64,000 bases of DNA. Source: RGZA01 sp041917755. Its GTDB lineage: Bacteria > Pseudomonadota > Alphaproteobacteria > UBA9219 > RGZA01. Positions within the stretch are counted from its first letter, which is position 1, and each line of letters opens with the position of its first letter. Position numbers and translations under genes: made by a program. Of the stretch, positions 60,392 to 64,000 are shown one piece after another. Below the pieces are notes generated by a model, which had not been told where the DNA came from, did not search any database, and was given only the letters and a program-made list of their open reading frames with translations. The stretch spans positions 159,837-223,836 of the forward strand of contig JAYRWY010000016.1 in NCBI GenBank assembly GCA_041917755.1. The letters are read 5' to 3'.

Positions 60392-61912
60392 ATGTTTGCG
60401 GCGAGTTCAGCACTGCGTATTCCATTCGACCCCGTTACCTTGAGCTATGTTATGGCGTTGCGTGGGGTAAGACCACGTATTCCAAAAGATGGATTTACCT
60501 ATGCTGAGTTAGGTTGCGGAACAGGTGAACGTATTGTTCTTCTTGCGGCATGCAACCCCGAGGGTGTCTTTTTTGGCTTCGACAGCGATATTGAAAAACT
60601 GAGCCAAGCTGCAAAAAATGCCGAGGATCTTGGCGTAAAAAATATCACCTTCAGTCAGGCAAGCGCGACAGACCTGAAGGAAGCCGTGGATGCCAAGATC
60701 ATTGGTGACAAGAGTTTTGATTATCTGGTTTATAATGACGAAGCCAATCAGCCCCATGAATCTGTTGCGGCGCTAAATGATGCGGCAAAAGCCTTGCTTC
60801 GGGATAATGGCGTATTTGCTTATCGTTATGCAACCTATGACGAGCCAAAGGGCGATGAATTACTCTTTAAAAGTCTAACCCGCCATATGTTAGCAGAGCA
60901 ACCCGATAAGGGGGAAACGCTGGCCAAAGAATGGCGCGCATTATGCCATTGCTACTTTGCAGATCACCCCGCCCAAGCGCAGGCATTTGATAAATCACTT
61001 GCTGAAGGCAAAGGGTTTGAGTGGTTACGTAATGCCAGCGAAGGTGACACCAAAACCAGCAAGACCTTGCAAGTATCACAAATTTTTTCTGGCCGAGACC
61101 TTACCTATTTGGGTAGTGCGAATTTAGCATCCAACTATATGGAACTATCCGCGCCTGAAGCCTGCCATAAGGCCTTGGAAGCCAAACGCCTTCATCCGCT
61201 TTATGAATGCCTGAAAGATCTGGCAACCGGTGCAAAGGAACGCATTGATTTATGGGGCCGTGAACCATTGCAACGCACAGACAATCTTGTATCGCTGTTT
61301 AGTGGTTTCACATTTGGTGTCACGGAGCCAGCAGAGCAAGTTGCACGCACGGTTACCTTCCAAGGTAAAAGCATCTCCTTTGCCGGACCGCTCTATGATG
61401 GCGTCATCTCGCTTGCCAGCGTCATGCCAGTAACGATTGGTGACTTGGTTCATCACGAGACCCTTTCACAAGTTGACACCGCCACCTTGCTGAATACTGT
61501 TCAATTGTTGGTAGCCTGCGGCATTCTCTCTCCGATGCGCGCTTCATTTGAAGGCGGCGTGGACACCAGCAATCCTAAGCTGGTTGGAAGCTATAACCAG
61601 TCTTTGCGTAAAATCCGTCTGGATTTACAAGACTATGCCTTTGCCTCAGTTGTAACTGGTCGTCCGGTATTCTTCTCCGGTCTTAACACCATGGTGCTGC
61701 AACATCTTGATAAAGGTGGCATGGAAGGCATTGCGGGCTTTATGTGTGATGATCTTTTACGCCTTTCGCAGCATCCGCATTTGCAACCACTCAATTTGAA
61801 CTCCACAGCACGTGCAGCTGAAGAGGCTTACAACCAAATTGAAATTGCATTCCAGCAATCCATGGTTCGCTGGTTCAGTTTGGGCGTGATTGATACTCAA
61901 AAAACCGCCTAG
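60392..61912 (+). CDS. Class I SAM-dependent methyltransferase with regulatory domain
   Basis: 506 residues. N-terminal methyltransferase domain (about 10-200) with SAM motif I ELGCGTGE (39-46) and acidic D following FFGFDSD. The middle (about 210-300, LTYLGSANLASNYMELSAPEACHKALEAKRLHPLYECLKDLATGAKERIDLWGREPLQRTDNL) resembles the methyltransferase regulatory domain PF10119. Target unknown. Sits between flgL and the FlmG-like glycosyltransferase, so it probably acts on flagellin or its glycan. 47 bp after flgL. Confidence 0.75.
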   Translation: MFAASSALRIPFDPVTLSYVMALRGVRPRIPKDGFTYAELGCGTGERIVLLAACNPEGVFFGFDSDIEKLSQAAKNAEDLGVKNITFSQASATDLKEAVDAKIIGDKSFDYLVYNDEANQPHESVAALNDAAKALLRDNGVFAYRYATYDEPKGDELLFKSLTRHMLAEQPDKGETLAKEWRALCHCYFADHPAQAQAFDKSLAEGKGFEWLRNASEGDTKTSKTLQVSQIFSGRDLTYLGSANLASNYMELSAPEACHKALEAKRLHPLYECLKDLATGAKERIDLWGREPLQRTDNLVSLFSGFTFGVTEPAEQVARTVTFQGKSISFAGPLYDGVISLASVMPVTIGDLVHHETLSQVDTATLLNTVQLLVACGILSPMRASFEGGVDTSNPKLVGSYNQSLRKIRLDLQDYAFASVVTGRPVFFSGLNTMVLQHLDKGGMEGIAGFMCDDLLRLSQHPHLQPLNLNSTARAAEEAYNQIEIAFQQSMVRWFSLGVIDTQKTA

Positions 61913-61947
61913 TTTTATTTTGCCGCTGCCTTATCTCGGGCCTTAAC

Positions 61948-63498
61948 TTGGAAACGTCGCAGGAAAAATTAAATAAGGCGCTTGCGCTGCATCAGGGCGG
62001 AAAAATCGCCGAAGCTGCTGCAATTTATCGCGATATCTTACTGGCTGATCCCAACCATGTTATGGCAATCCATCTGCTATGCCTTGTCGCCATGAATTTC
62101 GACAATGCACAAATGGTGCTGGGTCTATCTGAGCAGGGCATCCGTGTTGAACCCAAATTTGCCATTTTATATCAGGACCGTGCAACGGCGTTGCGGCGTC
62201 TGGGCTTTAAAGACAAGGCGTTAGCCTGCATAGACCAAGCAATCGGACTAGAAAAAAATGCGGATTTTTATGATACGCGCGCTGCAATTTTGCGTGATAT
62301 GCGCCGATACCATGAAGCAGTTGAAGCGCTTCAAACTGCAATTCAATTAGAAACCACCACACCAAAATTCTATAATCATCTTGGGATTGTATATGGGCGA
62401 ATGGGTGCCAATGAAGAAGCCATTTGCTATTTCGATGCCTTCATCACGATGCGACCAAAAGCATCTGAAGGCTACAATAACAAGGCCAATGTGCTAAAAG
62501 CCATGGGACGTTATCAAGAAGCAATTGTTGCTTATGAAAAGGCACTGAGTATTGATCCTAATATATTGATGGGCAAAGCCAATAAAGGTCTATCCCATTT
62601 GGTACTAGGTGAATGGGATATTGGTTGGGACCTGTTTGAAGATCGAAAACCAGGCAACCAACCACCAGAGGCTTACCGATTTGATATTAGCAAGCGGTGG
62701 AATGGACAAACAGATAAATCAGCAACCATCATCATTTACAATGAACAGGGCCTTGGCGATACCATTCATTTTTCTCGCTTTATCGCTGCCGTAGAACAGC
62801 GCGTGGGACATGTAATCTTGCAAATTCAACCTGCGCTGATGCAGCTATTTAAATATAACTGGCCGCATCTGCAAATGATAAGCCCTGAAGATCCTGTGCC
62901 GGACTATCAGCTACAGTGCCCGTTAATGAGCCTGCCTCGGGTATTACAAACCCGGACCCACAATATACCTGCCGCGCAAGGCTACCTGAATGTGCCGGAA
63001 GAATACGTTTCAAAATGGAAAGCCAAATTGGCATTTACCGGGAAAAAGAAGGTTGGCTTGGTCTGGGCAGGAAATCCGGATCATTTGAATGACCACATCC
63101 GTTCCATACCTTTAAAGCTTTTCCAAAGGGTACTGTCTGTTCCTGACTGCGAATTTTTCGCGCTACAGAAGGGTCCTACCGCGCTGGCGCAGCTTGGTGA
63201 GCTGCCCAAACAACTTATCGTTCACCCGTTAGGCGATGAATTGAATGACTTTATCGATACGGCAGGGCTTCTTAAAAATCTGGATCTACTGATATGCGTG
63301 GATACTAGTGTTCTGCACTTAGCAGGCGCATTGGGGGTTCCTGCCTGGGGATTACTGCAATATGACCCGGATTGGCGCTGGCTATTAGAGCGCAGCGATA
63401 CGCCGTGGTATCAATCTATTCGCCTATTCCGACAACATGAATTTGGCAACTGGCCTGATGTTGTGACGCGGGTCGAAACTGCACTGCAAACCTTCTAG
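61948..63498 (+). CDS. TPR-repeat glycosyltransferase, FlmG-like
   Basis: 516 residues. N-terminal TPR repeats (about 5-205: each 34 residues, for example PNILMGKANKGLSHLVLGEWDIGWDLFEDR at the end) and a GT-B C-terminal domain with NEQGLGDTIHFSRF (265-278), LVWAGNPDHLNDHIRSIPL and DTSVLHLAGALGVPAWGLLQYDPDWRWLLERSDTPWYQSIRLFRQ. This layout matches FlmG of Caulobacter, where TPRs bind flagellin and the C-domain adds pseudaminic acid. Starts at TTG 61948, with no better codon in frame. Converges on flagellin across a terminator. Confidence 0.8.
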   Translation: METSQEKLNKALALHQGGKIAEAAAIYRDILLADPNHVMAIHLLCLVAMNFDNAQMVLGLSEQGIRVEPKFAILYQDRATALRRLGFKDKALACIDQAIGLEKNADFYDTRAAILRDMRRYHEAVEALQTAIQLETTTPKFYNHLGIVYGRMGANEEAICYFDAFITMRPKASEGYNNKANVLKAMGRYQEAIVAYEKALSIDPNILMGKANKGLSHLVLGEWDIGWDLFEDRKPGNQPPEAYRFDISKRWNGQTDKSATIIIYNEQGLGDTIHFSRFIAAVEQRVGHVILQIQPALMQLFKYNWPHLQMISPEDPVPDYQLQCPLMSLPRVLQTRTHNIPAAQGYLNVPEEYVSKWKAKLAFTGKKKVGLVWAGNPDHLNDHIRSIPLKLFQRVLSVPDCEFFALQKGPTALAQLGELPKQLIVHPLGDELNDFIDTAGLLKNLDLLICVDTSVLHLAGALGVPAWGLLQYDPDWRWLLERSDTPWYQSIRLFRQHEFGNWPDVVTRVETALQTF

Positions 63499-63506
63499 AT
63501 ATCATA

Positions 63507-63538
63507 ATAAAAAAGGGGCAGCCGCGAGGCTGCCCCTT
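63507..63538 (-). terminator. Rho-independent terminator of the flagellin gene
   Basis: Perfect 11-bp stem AAGGGGCAGCC (63513-63523) / GGCTGCCCCTT (63528-63538) with a GCGA loop. Reading from the minus-strand flagellin (stop at 63559), the hairpin is followed by a T run (A tract at 63507-63513 on plus). It may also help end the convergent glycosyltransferase transcript. Confidence 0.85.
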
Positions 63539-63558
63539 CGATTTGGTATGAACTGCTA

Positions 63559-64000
63559 TTAGAACAGTTTCAGAATGGCCTGTTGTAACTGACCGGAAAT
63601 ACCAAGCGCAGTAACACCCAGTGAGTTGCGGGCTTGAAGCGCCTGCAAGTTCGCACCTTCTTCGTTGGTATCTGCCAGCACCAGATTATCTGACGCATTC
63701 TGCAGGTTGTTAATCAAGTTGGTTGTGAAGTCTTGGCGTGTGGTAATAACAGTTGTGTTGTTACCAAAGCTTGAAGCCGTCGTACGCAACTTGGTCAATG
63801 CTGTGGTCAACTGGGACACAGCAGTGTTAATGTCGGTATCGGATACGAAGCCGTTGGCTGCCACAGCGACGCTGAGACCACCACCAGTGTTGATCGACAA
63901 GTTGGTATTGGTAATCGTGAGTTTGCTGGTGTTGTCTTCGTTGAAGTAAACAACCAAGCTTACGCCTACCTGACCAATCAAGTTTGTACCATTGAAGGTC
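63559..64000 (-). CDS. Flagellin, C-terminal portion (cut by window edge)
   Basis: Open on the minus strand to the window end; about 147 residues visible. They show the D1/D0 C-terminal flagellin domain: FNGTNLIGQVGV, SQLTTALTKLRTTASSFGNN, DFTTNLINNLQNASDNLVLADTNEEGANLQALQARNSLGVTALGISGQLQQAILKLF. The reading frame continues to the edge, so the N-terminus lies outside. Likely the filament protein secreted through the FlgE/K/L hook and modified by the two genes to its left. Confidence 0.93.
   Translation of the reverse strand, partial: TFNGTNLIGQVGVSLVVYFNEDNTSKLTITNTNLSINTGGGLSVAVAANGFVSDTDINTAVSQLTTALTKLRTTASSFGNNTTVITTRQDFTTNLINNLQNASDNLVLADTNEEGANLQALQARNSLGVTALGISGQLQQAILKLF

Noticed and set aside
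1..64000. tRNA, rRNA, CRISPR, insertion sequences or prophage
   Set aside because: None found on reading every gap longer than about 70 bp; the gaps hold promoters and terminators only.

Overview
The window reads as one continuous, gene-dense stretch of an alphaproteobacterial chromosome of moderate GC content. The lineage call rests on neighbourhoods typical of that class: rpmH-rnpA-yidD-yidC-engB-argB-HAD-dapD; rsmB beside a short DUF1674 (SdhAF4) gene; phasin-clpS-clpA next to a SPOR-domain D,D-carboxypeptidase; an IscR-like sufBCDS-U-T-A operon; and two phasins with 3-hydroxybutyrate dehydrogenase. The organism is free-living (amino-acid, polyamine and cofactor synthesis, PHB granules) and flagellated. 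The order cannot be fixed from sequence alone. I found no rRNA, tRNA, CRISPR array, insertion sequence or prophage.

Layout. 1-2.4 kb (minus): the start of a patatin-like gene, hbdH, pgk and a small membrane protein. 2.4-8.2 kb (plus): ribosomal protein L34, RNase P protein, the membrane insertases YidD/YidC, GTPase EngB, then argB, a HAD phosphatase and dapD (arginine and lysine/peptidoglycan precursors). 8.2-11.2 kb: an AstE/AspA-type deacylase, recX and two unrecognised genes. 11.2-13.8 kb: the carboxynorspermidine pair for spermidine-type polyamines. 13.8-20.5 kb: SdhAF4, rsmB, rpe and the convergent mreB-mreC-mreD-mrdA elongasome operon. 20.7-23.2 kb: an OmpR/EnvZ-like two-component system and folB. 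23.2-26.7 kb (minus): a CsaA-like tRNA-binding protein, a phasin, a TetR/COQ9-like protein, proC, ybjN, and a UbiK-like gene behind an unusual non-coding stretch. 26.7-37.3 kb: lgt, a MidA-like methyltransferase, pgeF, trpS, murJ, a 2-hydroxyacid dehydrogenase, a HerA-like ATPase, a phosphohexomutase, yebC and an unknown gene. 37.3-44.2 kb: clpA, clpS, a second phasin, the D,D-carboxypeptidase, tlyA, ispA, xseB. 44.4-51.0 kb: the complete SUF iron-sulfur operon behind a palindromic operator. 51.0-56.4 kb: a heptosyltransferase-type GT9, pepN, a PagL-type lipid A deacylase and an EamA transporter. 56.5-64 kb: a flagellar block (flgE behind a sigma-54-type promoter, flgK, flgL), then a class I methyltransferase and a TPR-glycosyltransferase resembling FlmG, converging on a flagellin gene cut by the window end.

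Functionally most of the window is core housekeeping: envelope growth (mre/mrdA, murJ, dacF, lgt, yidC), translation and its fidelity, proteolysis (ClpS/ClpA/PepN), Fe-S assembly and PHB storage. The parts most worth attention are the putative flagellin-modification pair beside flagellin, the sigma-54 promoter of flgE, the SUF operator, a cluster of five GANTC (CcrM) sites in an otherwise empty 247-bp gap, and two breaks in expected gene order (no dxs between ispA and tlyA; no rodA after mrdA). I see no clearly undescribed multi-gene system; the flagellin-modification cassette is the best candidate for something lineage-specific.
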